Source: Pilimelia anulata
GTDB taxonomy: Bacteria > Actinomycetota > Actinomycetes > Mycobacteriales > Micromonosporaceae
Length of the DNA: 64,000 nucleotides
Direction of reading: 5' to 3'
Assembly (NCBI RefSeq): GCF_014647895.1
Contig: NZ_BMQB01000001.1
Span: 1,008,018 to 1,072,017 of the forward strand
Positions 25,369 to 34,270 of the stretch are shown here, one piece after another. Position numbers and translations under genes: made by a program. Numbering within the stretch: position 1 is the stretch's first letter; each line of letters starts with the position of its first letter. Under the pieces are notes generated by a model, which was not told the origin of the DNA, ran no database searches, and saw nothing but the letters and a program-made list of their open reading frames with translations.

Positions 25369-27431
25369 CCGCGGAGGTCCGCATCCTGGACGGGAGCACC
25401 TTCGTGGTCAGCGACGGCAGCGGCGACATCGTCGCGTCGCCGACCAGCACCGCCGGGCTCTTCTCCTACGACACCCGGTTCCTGTCCCGGTGGGTCCTGA
25501 CGGTCGACGGGCGGCGTCTCAGCCCGCTGTCGACCGACGACATGCAGTACTTCGAGACCCGGTTCTTCCTCGTGCCGTCCTCGCAGACCGTGTACGTGGA
25601 CGCGAAGCTGTCCGTCATCCGGCACCGGATCGTCGCGGACGGCTTCCGGGAGCGGCTGACCCTACTCAACCACGACCGGGACGCCGTGACGTTCACCGTG
25701 CGGGTGGAGGTCGGCAGCGACTTCGCCGACCTGTTCGAGATCAAGGACGCGCTGCCGAAGGCCGGCGACCACTACGCGCGCACGGAGTCGGGGCGGCTCG
25801 TCCTCGGCTACGTGCGCGAGACCTTCCGCCGGGAGGTGCGGATCTCGTCCAGCGAGCCGGCCGTGCTCGCCGACGACGCCCTCACGTTCGAGGTCCGGCT
25901 GGAGCCGCAGGAGGAGTGGAGCACCGAACTCGACGTGGTGCCCCGGATGCTCCGGGCGGACGGCGAGCCGATCGTCGTCGACCGGCCGGTGCGCGACGCC
26001 GAGCGGATGCGCCGGGACCTGCGCGAGTGGCAGGCCAGTGCGCCGCAGGTGAGCTGCGACTGGGGCCCGCTGGAGGCGGCGTACCGGCAGAGCATCGTGG
26101 ACCTGGCGGCGCTGCGCTTCTCCCCGGTGATCGCCGGCGGGCGGAGCCTGCCGGCGGCGGGCCTGCCGTGGTTCATGACGATGTTCGGCCGGGACAGCAT
26201 CCTCACCAGCCTCCAGGCGCTGCCGTTCACGCCGGAGCTGGCCGCCACCACGCTGGAGGTGCTCGGCCACTGGCAGGGCAGCCGGCGGGACGACTTCCGC
26301 GACGAGGACCCGGGGCGGATCCTGCACGAGATGCGCTACGGCGAGCTGAGCGCCTTCGAGGAGCGCCCGCACACGCCGTACTACGGCACGGCCGACGCCA
26401 CGCCGCTGTACGTGGTCCTGCTCGACGAGTACGAGCGGTGGACCGGCGACACGGCGCTGGTCCACCGGCTCCGGGGGGTGGCCCGCGCCGCGCTCGACTG
26501 GATCGACGACTACGGCGACCCGACCGGCCGCGGCTACGTGGCCTACGAGCGACGGAACGCGGAGACCGGGCTGGAGAACCAGTGCTGGAAGGACTCATGG
26601 GACTCCATCTCGTATCGGGACGGCCGGCTGCCCGGCTTCCCGCGGGCGACCGCCGAGTTGCAGGGCTACGCCTACGACGCCAAGATGCGCGGCGCGCGGC
26701 TGGCCCGCACGGTCTGGGGCGACCCGGCCTGGGCGGACCGGCTGGAGCGGGAGGCGGCGGCGCTGAAGGAGCGGTTCAACCGGGACTTCTGGATCGCCGA
26801 CCGCGGGTACTACGCGCTGGCCCTGGACGCCGACGGCAGCCGGGTGGACGCGCTCGCGTCCAACATCGGCCACCTGCTGTGGAGCGGCATCGTGCCGCTG
26901 GACCGGGCGGCGGCGGTGGCGGAGCACCTGCTCGGGCCGGAGCTGTTCTCGGGCTGGGGCGTGCGGACGCTGGCCCGGGGGGAGGGCCGGTACAACCCCA
27001 TCGGGTACCACGTCGGCACGGTGTGGCCGTTCGACAACTCGATCATCGCCTGGGGGCTGCGCCGCTACGGGTTCAAGGAGGAGGCGGCGCGGATCGCCGC
27101 GGGCATCCTCGACGCGACCCAGTTCTTCGACGGCCGGCTGCCCGAGGCGTTCGGCGGGTACGACCGCGAGCTGACCCGGTACCCGGTGCAGTACCCCACC
27201 GCCTGTAGCCCCCAGGCCTGGTCCACCGGCGCGCCGCTGCTGCTGCTGCGCACCATGCTCGGCCTGGAGCCGGTCGGCGAGCACCTCGTCGTGGACCCGG
27301 CCCTGCCGACGGGGATCGGCCGGCTGGAGCTGCTCGACATCCCGGGCCGGTGGGGGCGCGTCGACGCCTTCGGCCGCGGCCGGGTCGAGGTCGCCCGGTC
27401 GATGCCCGCGCCGGCCGCCCGCGCGGCGTGA
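25365..27431 (+). CDS. glycogen debranching-type glucosidase (GDE N_bis)
   Basis: A 688-residue enzyme. The N-terminal 'glycogen debranching enzyme N-terminal' domain begins 'VSDGSGDIVASPTSTAGLFS' with 'DTRFLSRWVLTVDGRRL'. The C-terminal (alpha/alpha)6 barrel has 'LPWFMTMFGRDSILTSLQAL', 'GLENQCWKDSWDSI' and 'PEAFGGYDRELTRYPVQYPT'. These match amylo-alpha-1,6-glucosidase/GH-like proteins that process alpha-glucans or glycosylated metabolites. No signal peptide, so it acts in the cytoplasm. It is coupled to the SCP2-like gene and precedes an MFS transporter by 116 bp. Confidence 0.9.
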   Translation: MTAEVRILDGSTFVVSDGSGDIVASPTSTAGLFSYDTRFLSRWVLTVDGRRLSPLSTDDMQYFETRFFLVPSSQTVYVDAKLSVIRHRIVADGFRERLTLLNHDRDAVTFTVRVEVGSDFADLFEIKDALPKAGDHYARTESGRLVLGYVRETFRREVRISSSEPAVLADDALTFEVRLEPQEEWSTELDVVPRMLRADGEPIVVDRPVRDAERMRRDLREWQASAPQVSCDWGPLEAAYRQSIVDLAALRFSPVIAGGRSLPAAGLPWFMTMFGRDSILTSLQALPFTPELAATTLEVLGHWQGSRRDDFRDEDPGRILHEMRYGELSAFEERPHTPYYGTADATPLYVVLLDEYERWTGDTALVHRLRGVARAALDWIDDYGDPTGRGYVAYERRNAETGLENQCWKDSWDSISYRDGRLPGFPRATAELQGYAYDAKMRGARLARTVWGDPAWADRLEREAAALKERFNRDFWIADRGYYALALDADGSRVDALASNIGHLLWSGIVPLDRAAAVAEHLLGPELFSGWGVRTLARGEGRYNPIGYHVGTVWPFDNSIIAWGLRRYGFKEEAARIAAGILDATQFFDGRLPEAFGGYDRELTRYPVQYPTACSPQAWSTGAPLLLLRTMLGLEPVGEHLVVDPALPTGIGRLELLDIPGRWGRVDAFGRGRVEVARSMPAPAARAA

Positions 27432-27547
27432 GCGCACGGACCACACCGGAAAGGCGTGGCCCCGGCGGCCGGCGGAGCCGCCGGGGCCACGCACGCCCCG
27501 CCACCACGGAACCGGGCTCGCGCCCGGCCAGCAGGTTGGAGTTCCCC

Positions 27548-28954
27548 ATGGCGACGAACGACCCGGCGCGACCCCCGCGGGCGCTGCGCAAGGCCCTCCT
27601 CCCGCTGGCGCTCGCGCAGTTCGTCTGCAGCTTCGCCGGCTCGAACATGAACGTCATGATCAATGACATCAGCCGCGACCTCGACACGACCGTGCAGGGC
27701 GTGCAGCTCGCGATCACGATCTTCCTGCTGGTGATGGCGGCGCTGATGATCCCGGGCGGGAAGCTCACCGACCGGTACGGCCGGAAGCGGTGCTTCACCC
27801 TGGGCCTGGTGATCTACGGGATCGGGACGCTGCTGAGCGTCGTGGCGCCGGGGCTGCCGCTGCTGATCTTCGGCAACTCCATCCTGCAGGGCGTCGGTAC
27901 GGCGCTGCTGATCCCGCCCGTGTACATCCTCACGACGCTGCTGTTCACCGATGTGGCGTCGCGGGCCCGGGCGTTCGGCGCGATCAGCGCCATGGCCGGC
28001 ATCGGCGCCGCCGCCGGGCCGCTGATCGGCGGCTTCATCACCTCCGCGCTCGGCTGGCGGTGGGCCTTCGCGTTCCAGGCGCTCATCGTCGCGGTCATCA
28101 TCGGGCTCAGCCGGCGCTTCGTCCGCGACCCGCTGCCGGCGGAGCCGGACCGGCCGTTCGACACCGGCGGGGCGGTGCTGTCGGCGCTCGGCCTGCTGCT
28201 GCTCGTCATGGGGATCCTGGCGGCCGACGACAGCGGCTGGCTGGCGCTGGCCCTCGTGGGCTGCGGGTCGGCGGTGCTGGCGGCGTTCGTGGTCCGGATC
28301 CGGGCCCGGGAGCGGTCCGGGCGGGCGGCGCTGCTGTCGACCGCGCTGTTCCGCAGCCGCACCGCCAACCTCGGCATGGTCACCCAGAACCTCCAGTGGC
28401 TGATGCTGATGGGCATCTCCTTCGTCGTCGCCGCATACCTCCAGGTCGTCCTCGGCCGCAGCGCGATCGAGACCGGGCTGATCATGACGGCGGCGACCGT
28501 GGGCCTGCTGATCGCCTCGCTCGCCGCCGAGCGGCTGGCGAAGCGGCGACCGCAGCGCACGCTGGTCCTGGCCGGCTTCGCCACCACCGTCGCAGGCATC
28601 GCCGTGCTGCTCCTGCTGGCCGCCGCGGCGAGCGCAACGTGGGCGATGCTGGGCGGCCTGTTCCTCATCGGGCTGGGCATCGGCGCCATGCTGACCCCGT
28701 CGGTGAATCTCGTGCAGTCGAGCTTCGGCGAGGGGCTGCAGGGGGAGATCTCCGGCCTGTCGCGCAGCGTGTCGAACCTCGGCTCGTCCCTCGGCGCCGC
28801 TCTCGCCAGCACGATCATCGTCGTCGGCCCGTCGGCGTCCGGCGCCTCGTACGCGGTGGCGATGGCCGCCGTCGGCGCCGTGGGCCTGGCGGGGCTGGGG
28901 ACGGCCCTGTTCCTGCCGCGGCCGGCCCCGGCGACCGCGGCCGGCGCGCGGTGA
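27548..28954 (+). CDS. MFS drug:H+ antiporter, DHA2 type (14 TM)
   Basis: A 468-residue transporter with about 14 transmembrane helices. The MFS signature between helices 2 and 3 reads 'GGKLTDRYGRKRCFTLGL', and antiporter motif C in helix 5 reads 'MAGIGAAAGPLIGGFI'. Preceded by a GGAG ribosome binding site. Family members export drugs or metabolites using the proton gradient. The substrate is unknown. The stop overlaps the GTG of a small membrane protein gene, which may be an accessory subunit. Confidence 0.92.
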   Translation: MATNDPARPPRALRKALLPLALAQFVCSFAGSNMNVMINDISRDLDTTVQGVQLAITIFLLVMAALMIPGGKLTDRYGRKRCFTLGLVIYGIGTLLSVVAPGLPLLIFGNSILQGVGTALLIPPVYILTTLLFTDVASRARAFGAISAMAGIGAAAGPLIGGFITSALGWRWAFAFQALIVAVIIGLSRRFVRDPLPAEPDRPFDTGGAVLSALGLLLLVMGILAADDSGWLALALVGCGSAVLAAFVVRIRARERSGRAALLSTALFRSRTANLGMVTQNLQWLMLMGISFVVAAYLQVVLGRSAIETGLIMTAATVGLLIASLAAERLAKRRPQRTLVLAGFATTVAGIAVLLLLAAAASATWAMLGGLFLIGLGIGAMLTPSVNLVQSSFGEGLQGEISGLSRSVSNLGSSLGAALASTIIVVGPSASGASYAVAMAAVGAVGLAGLGTALFLPRPAPATAAGAR

Positions 28955-29427
28955 CGGGGCCGGACGCCGGCGCGGAGGGCACGGCGGCGGCCATCTACGG
29001 CGTCATCGTCGGCGCCGCGGTGATGGCGGCCGCCCCGCAGGACTCGGCCCGGACGGTCGTCGCGTCGGTGGTCGTGACGCTGATCATCTACTGGGCCGCG
29101 GAGCGGTTCGCCCGGATCGTGGCGGCCCGGATACACGAGGGCCGGCGACCGCGGTGGCCGGTGATCCGGGCGCAGCTGTCGACCGGCTGGGAGTTGCTCA
29201 CCGCCTCCGCGCTGCCGGTCGCGGTGCTGGTGACCGTACGGCTGCTGGGGGCCGCCGTCGCGACCGCGGTGACGGCCGCGCTGGCATGCAGCACCCTTCT
29301 GCTGGGTTGGGCGGGGTGGCGGATCGGCGGCGCCGGCCGGCTCAGCACGGCGGAGCGGGCGGCGGCCGCCGCGGTCGTGGGCGGGCTCGGCGTCGTCCTG
29401 GTCGGGCTGAAGACGCACCTGCATTGA
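28951..29427 (+). CDS. small integral membrane protein
   Basis: A 158-residue protein with four predicted helices ('AIYGVIVGAAVMAAAPQ', 'VVASVVVTLIIYWAAERFA', 'ASALPVAVLVTVRLLGAAVA', 'VVGGLGVVLVGLK'). The GTG overlaps the MFS stop by 4 bp, so it is co-translated. I do not recognise a family beyond generic 'actinobacterial membrane protein'. The amphipathic loop 'ARIHEGRRPRWPVIRAQL' is cytoplasmic by charge. A bidirectional hairpin terminator follows. Confidence 0.8.
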   Translation: MTGPDAGAEGTAAAIYGVIVGAAVMAAAPQDSARTVVASVVVTLIIYWAAERFARIVAARIHEGRRPRWPVIRAQLSTGWELLTASALPVAVLVTVRLLGAAVATAVTAALACSTLLLGWAGWRIGGAGRLSTAERAAAAAVVGGLGVVLVGLKTHLH

Positions 29428-29438
29428 CCGGCGGGCCG

Positions 29439-29488
29439 CGAGCCCATCGGGCCACGCGCCGGCTGCGGCCGCGGCTCCGATGGGCTCG
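29439..29488. terminator. bidirectional hairpin terminator
   Basis: CGAGCCCATCGG (29439-29450) and CCGATGGGCTCG (29477-29488) are a perfect 12-bp inverted repeat with a 26-nt GC-rich loop. It sits in the 66-bp gap between convergent genes, so it can end transcription from both sides. Confidence 0.7.
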
Positions 29489-29493
29489 GCGGT

Positions 29494-29865
29494 TCAGTTG
29501 CGCAGCGCCCGCTGCTTGAGCTGCTCGAACTCGTCGGCCGAGATCCGGCCCTGGTCGTGCAGTACGGCCGCGGTAGCGATGTCGTCGGCCGGCCGGGGAC
29601 CGGGTCCGGCGCGCCGTTCGGCGTCGGGGTAGCCGGCCGACTCGCCGATCTCGAAGGCGGCGTCGCGCGGCGCGGCGATGAGGTAGATGAGGACGCCGAG
29701 CAGCGGCAACAGGACCATCAGGGCGATCCACCCCGCCTTCGCCCAGCCGGACATGTCGTCGCGGCGGACGATGCTGACGAAGAGCGCGATGAACATCCAG
29801 AGCACGCTCACCCAGAAGAAGAACACGATCGTCGCCCAGAAGAAGTCGCCGAACGTCCAGTACAT
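29494..29865 (-). CDS. PLDc_N / SHOCT membrane protein
   Basis: A 123-residue protein with two N-terminal transmembrane helices ('ATIVFFFWVSVLWMFIALFV' and 'AGWIALMVLLPLLGVLIYLI'). These match the cardiolipin-synthase/phospholipase D nuclease N-terminal module without any catalytic domain. The C-terminal SHOCT helix pair reads 'LHDQGRISADEFEQLKQRAL'. A GGGAG ribosome binding site precedes the ATG. Such proteins are common near stress regulators in actinobacteria and may oligomerise through SHOCT. It is divergent from the first LAL regulator. Confidence 0.85.
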   Translation of the reverse strand: MYWTFGDFFWATIVFFFWVSVLWMFIALFVSIVRRDDMSGWAKAGWIALMVLLPLLGVLIYLIAAPRDAAFEIGESAGYPDAERRAGPGPRPADDIATAAVLHDQGRISADEFEQLKQRALRN

Positions 29866-30095
29866 GGCAGTCTCCCGTACCTGTCGGGTGTCCGCCGCCG
29901 TCCCGGGTGGACGCGGCGTTCACCCATGGTCGGCGGCGGGGTGACCGTCCACCGTCATCCTTATCGGGTGAGATTGCTGACCTGTATGCGTCCGCGACAT
30001 GCGTGCTGTCTCGTCCGATTCGGGCGATGCGCGGGCGGGGCGCGGCCGGCCAAGCTGTGGACCTCGGATCGCTTCCTATTGTCTCGGGGTCTGCT

Positions 30096-32762
30096 GTGAC
30101 CAGTACGCTTCCACTCCCGACTCGCTCCGCCGACCGGGCCGAACCGGCCGGGGAGCCGACCCTGGCCGGGGGGCAGCCCGTGCTGCCGGCCACGTTCGCC
30201 GTTCCCGCGCCGCCGCGCCCGCTGGTCAAACGACCGCGCGTGGTGGAGCGGGTGGGCCGCTGCGCCGGCGGCCCGATCACCGTCGTGACCGGCCCCGCCG
30301 GCAGCGGCAAGACCGAGGCCGTCGCCGCCTGGGTGCGCGCCGGCGCGGGTGACCACCCCGCGGCGTGGGTGACGTTCGAGGAGGACGACAGCCACCCCGC
30401 GGTCTTCTGGACGTACCTGGTGGAGAGCCTGCGCCGGGCCGGGCTGACGCTGCGCCGCACGCCGACGGACCTGCTCGGCACCGCGGATGGCCACCCGACG
30501 GCCGTGGCGCGCCTCGCCGCCGACCTGTCCGGCCAGCCGCGGCCGGTCACCCTCGTCCTCGACGGCGCGGCCAGGGCGGGGACCGCCTGGGCGGACGGGC
30601 TCGACTTCCTCATCCGGCACGCCGACGGGCTGCTGCGCGTCGTGCTGATCGGTCGCGGCGACCCGCCGCTGCCGCTGCACCGCTACCGGCTGGCGGGGAC
30701 GCTCAGCACGATCCGCGGCGCCGACCTCGCGTTCACCGAGCCGGAGGCAGCGGAGCTGCTCGCGCTGCACGGGATCGCCCCGGCGCCGGGCGCGCTGGCG
30801 TCACTGGTCCACCGAACCGAGGGGTGGGCGGTCGGGCTGCGGCTGTCCGCGCTGGCGTGGCAGGGCCGGACCGGCACCATGCCGCTGCCGCGGGGCGACC
30901 AGCCCAGCATCGCCGAGTACTTCGCCCGGGAGGTGCTGCGGGCGCACGACGGGGAGGTTCGGGAGTTCCTCCGCCGGACCAGCATCCCGGCTGCCGTGAC
31001 CTCCGAGCTGGCCCGGCAGCTCACCGACCGGCCCGACGCCGGGAACCTCCTCGCCCGGCTGGCCGGGGAGGGCGCGTTCGTGGAGCAGGTCACCGAGCAG
31101 CCCGCCGGGTACCGCTATCACCGCCTGTTCGGCGAGTATCTGCGCGCCTCGCTGGCCGCCGACCAGCCCGACCGGCTGCCGGATCTGCACCGGCGCGCGG
31201 CGCGCGGGCTCGCCGCCGCCGGCCACCCGCTGGCGGCGGCGGGTCACGCGGCCGCGGCGGGGGACTGGGACGCGGCGGCCGGCCTCGCCGTCGACAGCCA
31301 CGCCGTCCTGCGGCTGCTGGCGGGCGGCCCCGGCGAGCGCCTTCGCGACCTGTTCCGGGACCAGCCGGCGGACGCCGCCGCGCCGGCCGCCGCGCTGACG
31401 GCGGCGGCCCTCGCCCACGCCCGGTCCGAGACCGCCGCGGCAGCCGGCCGGCTGGCGGTGGCCGTCCGGGCGCGGTCGGGCGCGGCAGCGACGCCCGCGC
31501 TGCGGATCGGCGCGGCCGCGCTCGACGGCCTGCTCGCCCGCGCGGCCGGGGACGCCCCGCGGATGCAGCGGGCCGCCGCGACGATGCGGGCGCTGCTCGA
31601 CGACCTGCCGGCCGCCGACCGGCCGGTCGAGGCGCGCGCCCTCGCGCTGCTGCTGGCGGGCATCGGGCAGAGCTGGACGGGCGCGGCCGAGGACGCGGCG
31701 GCGACGCTGACCGAGGCGGCGGCCGCCACGGAGGCGTGGCCGGCGCTGCGCCCCGAGTGCCTGCGCCACCTGGCCCTGCTGCACGCGCACCGGGGGCGGT
31801 TGAGCGCCGCGATCGGGCTGGTCGACGAAGCGGCCGAGATGGCGGCCGGCGCCCCGGCGGTACCGGCGGCGGCTGACGGCGGCGCGGCGCTGGCCGAGAT
31901 CGTGCGCGCCTGGGTGGCGACCGAGCGCTACGACGTCGAGCGCGGCTGGCGCCACCTGCGGGCGGCCGAGCCGGCCGGCGCGGCGGCGGGCCTCGACGTC
32001 ACCGGCGCGGCGGCCGCGCTGGTGCGGTCGCGGCTGCTGCGCGCGCGCGGCGAACCGCGGGAGGCGCTCGCCGCGCTGGCGAGCCTGGAACAGCTCGGGG
32101 TACCGCAGTGGGCGCGGCGGGAGGCGGCGCTGAGCCGCGCCCGCATCCTCGCCACGGCGGGGCGGGCGGACGACGCCGCCGCGACGGTCGCCGAGCTGTC
32201 GGACCCCGAGCTGCCGGACTGCGCCGTCGTGCGCGCCGGCGCGCTGCGGGTGGGCGGCGACCGGGACGGCGCGCGCCGGCTGGCCGCGGCGGTCATCGAC
32301 GGGGCGGGGGCGATCGTGCCGGTGCGGGTCGACGGCTGGCTGACCCTGGCCGGGCTGGCCGCCGACGACGGCGACGCGGAGGCCGCCTCGGGCGCGCTGC
32401 GGCGGGCGCTGCGGCTGGCGGAGCCCGAGGCGCTGCGGCGGCAGCTGCACGAGGCCGGGCCGCAGCTTCGCAAGTTGATGCGCGACGGGCCGCCGGCGGG
32501 GCGCCGCGCCGGCGGCGGCACCGCGCTCGCGGAGGCCGTGCGGCCGGCCCGGCCGCCCGCGGTGCTGGTGGAGAAGCTGAGCGCCCGGGAACTGGAGGTG
32601 CTGCGCCACGTCGAGGCGATGCTGCCCACCGAGGAGATCGCCGGCGCACTGTACGTGTCGGTCAACACCGTGAAGACCCATGTGCGCAGCATCCTGCGCA
32701 AGTTGGCGGCGTCCCGGCGCACCGAGGCGGTCCGCCGGGCCCGCGAACTCGGCCTGCTGTGA
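30096..32762 (+). CDS. LAL-type LuxR regulator 1
   Basis: An 888-residue STAND-class regulator. The N-terminal NTPase has Walker A 'VTGPAGSGKTEA' and Walker B-like 'PVTLVLDGA'. The 'LPLHRYRLAGTLSTIRGADL' and 'LHRTEGWAVGLRLSALA' segments are typical of MalT/LAL proteins. A long helical-repeat sensor middle and a C-terminal LuxR helix-turn-helix ('VEKLSARELEVLRHVEAM', 'VNTVKTHVRSILRKL') complete it. The GTG at 30096 is the best start; the frame is open further upstream. Four such genes lie within 17 kb. Ligand and targets unknown. Confidence 0.92.
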   Translation: MTSTLPLPTRSADRAEPAGEPTLAGGQPVLPATFAVPAPPRPLVKRPRVVERVGRCAGGPITVVTGPAGSGKTEAVAAWVRAGAGDHPAAWVTFEEDDSHPAVFWTYLVESLRRAGLTLRRTPTDLLGTADGHPTAVARLAADLSGQPRPVTLVLDGAARAGTAWADGLDFLIRHADGLLRVVLIGRGDPPLPLHRYRLAGTLSTIRGADLAFTEPEAAELLALHGIAPAPGALASLVHRTEGWAVGLRLSALAWQGRTGTMPLPRGDQPSIAEYFAREVLRAHDGEVREFLRRTSIPAAVTSELARQLTDRPDAGNLLARLAGEGAFVEQVTEQPAGYRYHRLFGEYLRASLAADQPDRLPDLHRRAARGLAAAGHPLAAAGHAAAAGDWDAAAGLAVDSHAVLRLLAGGPGERLRDLFRDQPADAAAPAAALTAAALAHARSETAAAAGRLAVAVRARSGAAATPALRIGAAALDGLLARAAGDAPRMQRAAATMRALLDDLPAADRPVEARALALLLAGIGQSWTGAAEDAAATLTEAAAATEAWPALRPECLRHLALLHAHRGRLSAAIGLVDEAAEMAAGAPAVPAAADGGAALAEIVRAWVATERYDVERGWRHLRAAEPAGAAAGLDVTGAAAALVRSRLLRARGEPREALAALASLEQLGVPQWARREAALSRARILATAGRADDAAATVAELSDPELPDCAVVRAGALRVGGDRDGARRLAAAVIDGAGAIVPVRVDGWLTLAGLAADDGDAEAASGALRRALRLAEPEALRRQLHEAGPQLRKLMRDGPPAGRRAGGGTALAEAVRPARPPAVLVEKLSARELEVLRHVEAMLPTEEIAGALYVSVNTVKTHVRSILRKLAASRRTEAVRRARELGLL

Positions 32763-32784
32763 GCCCGCGTCGGGCGTAGCGCAA

Positions 32785-32829
32785 GCGGCAGCGGTATCAC
32801 CGGCCCGGAGCCGGTGATACCGCTGCCGC
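32785..32829. terminator. perfect 20-bp hairpin terminator
   Basis: Arms 32785-32804 and 32810-32829 are perfectly complementary (20 bp, beginning GCGGCAGCGG) with a 5-nt loop CCGGA, 22 bp after LAL 1. No U tract. It also lies downstream of the reverse-strand gene ending at 32923 and can serve both. Confidence 0.8.
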
Positions 32830-32922
32830 CCTATTCAGCCGCGGCGGCGAGCCACGCGCCGGGCTGCCCGGCGTCCGCTACGCCGGGCGATCCTGCGGGT
32901 CCTGAACATCGTCTCCTCCCCC

Positions 32923-33462
32923 CTACCGCGCGCCGGCGGTCTCGAACCGGTTCAGCCGCGCCGCGTCGTCGGCGCTCAGCAGCCCGACCTCGACGAGGTC
33001 GACCGGGCTGACGAACGCGTCGTCCACGCGCCAGCCGCCCGCGCGGGCGATGGCGTCGCGCAGCGGTACCGCCCAGTGGTGCTCCAGCAGCAGCAGGGCC
33101 GCGGCCGAGTCGTCCGGCATCTCGCCGACGACGTCCCACGCCTGCTTCTCGTCGAAGACGGTGATGCCGCCCGCCGCCGCCTCGGCGCCGGCCCGGGCGC
33201 CCGCGAGCGCCCCCTCCTCGCCGTTGACGCCCAGTCCGACGAGCGCGCCGACCTTGCTCCCCAACTCGACCGCCTCCGCGGTGGTGAGGTTGCTCATGTG
33301 CTCCACCTCCATGTGGCCGGTCGCGTCCTTGTAGACAGCGAGGGCGTCGATGACGCGTACCGCGTTGTTCTCGCGCAGCCGCTCCAGTTCCGCGATGACC
33401 TCCCCGGTGAACCCGGGATTCCTGAACCCCAGTACGACGAGCTGGACAGGCCCGATGGCCAT
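32923..33462 (-). CDS. DUF6325/DUF1269-like stress protein
   Basis: A 179-residue protein starting after a strong GAGGAGGAGA. It has the pattern 'GPVQLVVLGFRNPGFTGEVI', 'LRENNAVRVIDALAVYKD' and a glycine/alanine segment (about 65-100) that could insert in or touch the membrane. The C-terminal part 'ALLLLEHHWAVPLRDAIARA' follows. I assign it to the DUF6325 family, related to DUF1269 proteins like the one at 38524. These small proteins recur beside LAL regulators here. Function unknown. Confidence 0.75.
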   Translation of the reverse strand: MAIGPVQLVVLGFRNPGFTGEVIAELERLRENNAVRVIDALAVYKDATGHMEVEHMSNLTTAEAVELGSKVGALVGLGVNGEEGALAGARAGAEAAAGGITVFDEKQAWDVVGEMPDDSAAALLLLEHHWAVPLRDAIARAGGWRVDDAFVSPVDLVEVGLLSADDAARLNRFETAGAR

Positions 33463-33670
33463 GCTCTCCTCCTCCTCGGCTCGTACGGTGCGTACCCCAC
33501 CAGCGTCGGCCGCTGGTACCGCGCCGGCCTCGTCCGGCCGGAGTGACCGCCGGCGCGGCCCGGCCGCGCCCGCCGGGCCGGCTCATCCGTCCGGGGTGAC
33601 GCCCCGCCGCCGGGCGCGGCGTTTCCTGGAGCCGATGAGGATCAACACCGATGCGATGGGGAAGCGGGAC

Positions 33671-34132
33671 ATGACGAATACGCCGAACATGAAAACGACA
33701 GGGCGCTTCGACGCGGGTTACGTGAATCCGGTCGAGCAGCGGTCCTCGGGGTGGGCGGGCATGATCGTGTTCGCCGGGGCGCTGTTCGTGATGCTGGGGG
33801 CGTTCCACGTCATCATGGGCCTGGTAGCGATCCTCGACCCGGGCTACTACCTGGTCACCGGGGGTGGCCTGGCCATCTCGATCGACTACACGGCCTGGGG
33901 CTGGATCCACCTCGCCTTCGGCGCGCTGGCGCTCGCCACCGGTGTCGGCGTCCTGTCGGGCCGGACCTGGGCCCGGGTGGTGGGCATCTGCGTCGCCGTG
34001 CTCAGCGCCGCGGCGAACCTGGCGTTCTTCGCGGCGTACCCGCTGTGGGCGGCCATCGTGATCGCCATCGACGTGCTGACGGTGTACGCCCTCGCCGCCC
34101 ACGGACGGGAGATGCAGGGGTCCGACCGCTGA
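33671..34132 (+). CDS. DUF7144-like four-helix membrane protein
   Basis: A 153-residue protein with four transmembrane helices. Diagnostic segments are 'GWAGMIVFAGALFVMLGAFH', 'DYTAWGWIHLAFGALALATG', 'TWARVVGICVAVLSAAANL' and 'YPLWAAIVIAIDVLTVYALA'. The family is widespread in actinobacteria and has no known function. The ATG at 33671 (GGGGAAG upstream) is preferred. An in-frame ATG at 33635 with GGAG close by would add 12 residues. The next gene is LAL 2, 138 bp downstream. Confidence 0.8.
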   Translation: MTNTPNMKTTGRFDAGYVNPVEQRSSGWAGMIVFAGALFVMLGAFHVIMGLVAILDPGYYLVTGGGLAISIDYTAWGWIHLAFGALALATGVGVLSGRTWARVVGICVAVLSAAANLAFFAAYPLWAAIVIAIDVLTVYALAAHGREMQGSDR

Positions 34133-34270
34133 TCGACGCCGTACGGAGCGGAGCTGTCCGATGCGGACGGCTTCGCTCCGTAGGTGCGGGTGCGGCGGAC
34201 CGCGCCCGGCCACCGACATCGGCCGACCCGCCGGGAAGGCCGGGGCGGCGGTGAGCGAAGGAGATGCAGG

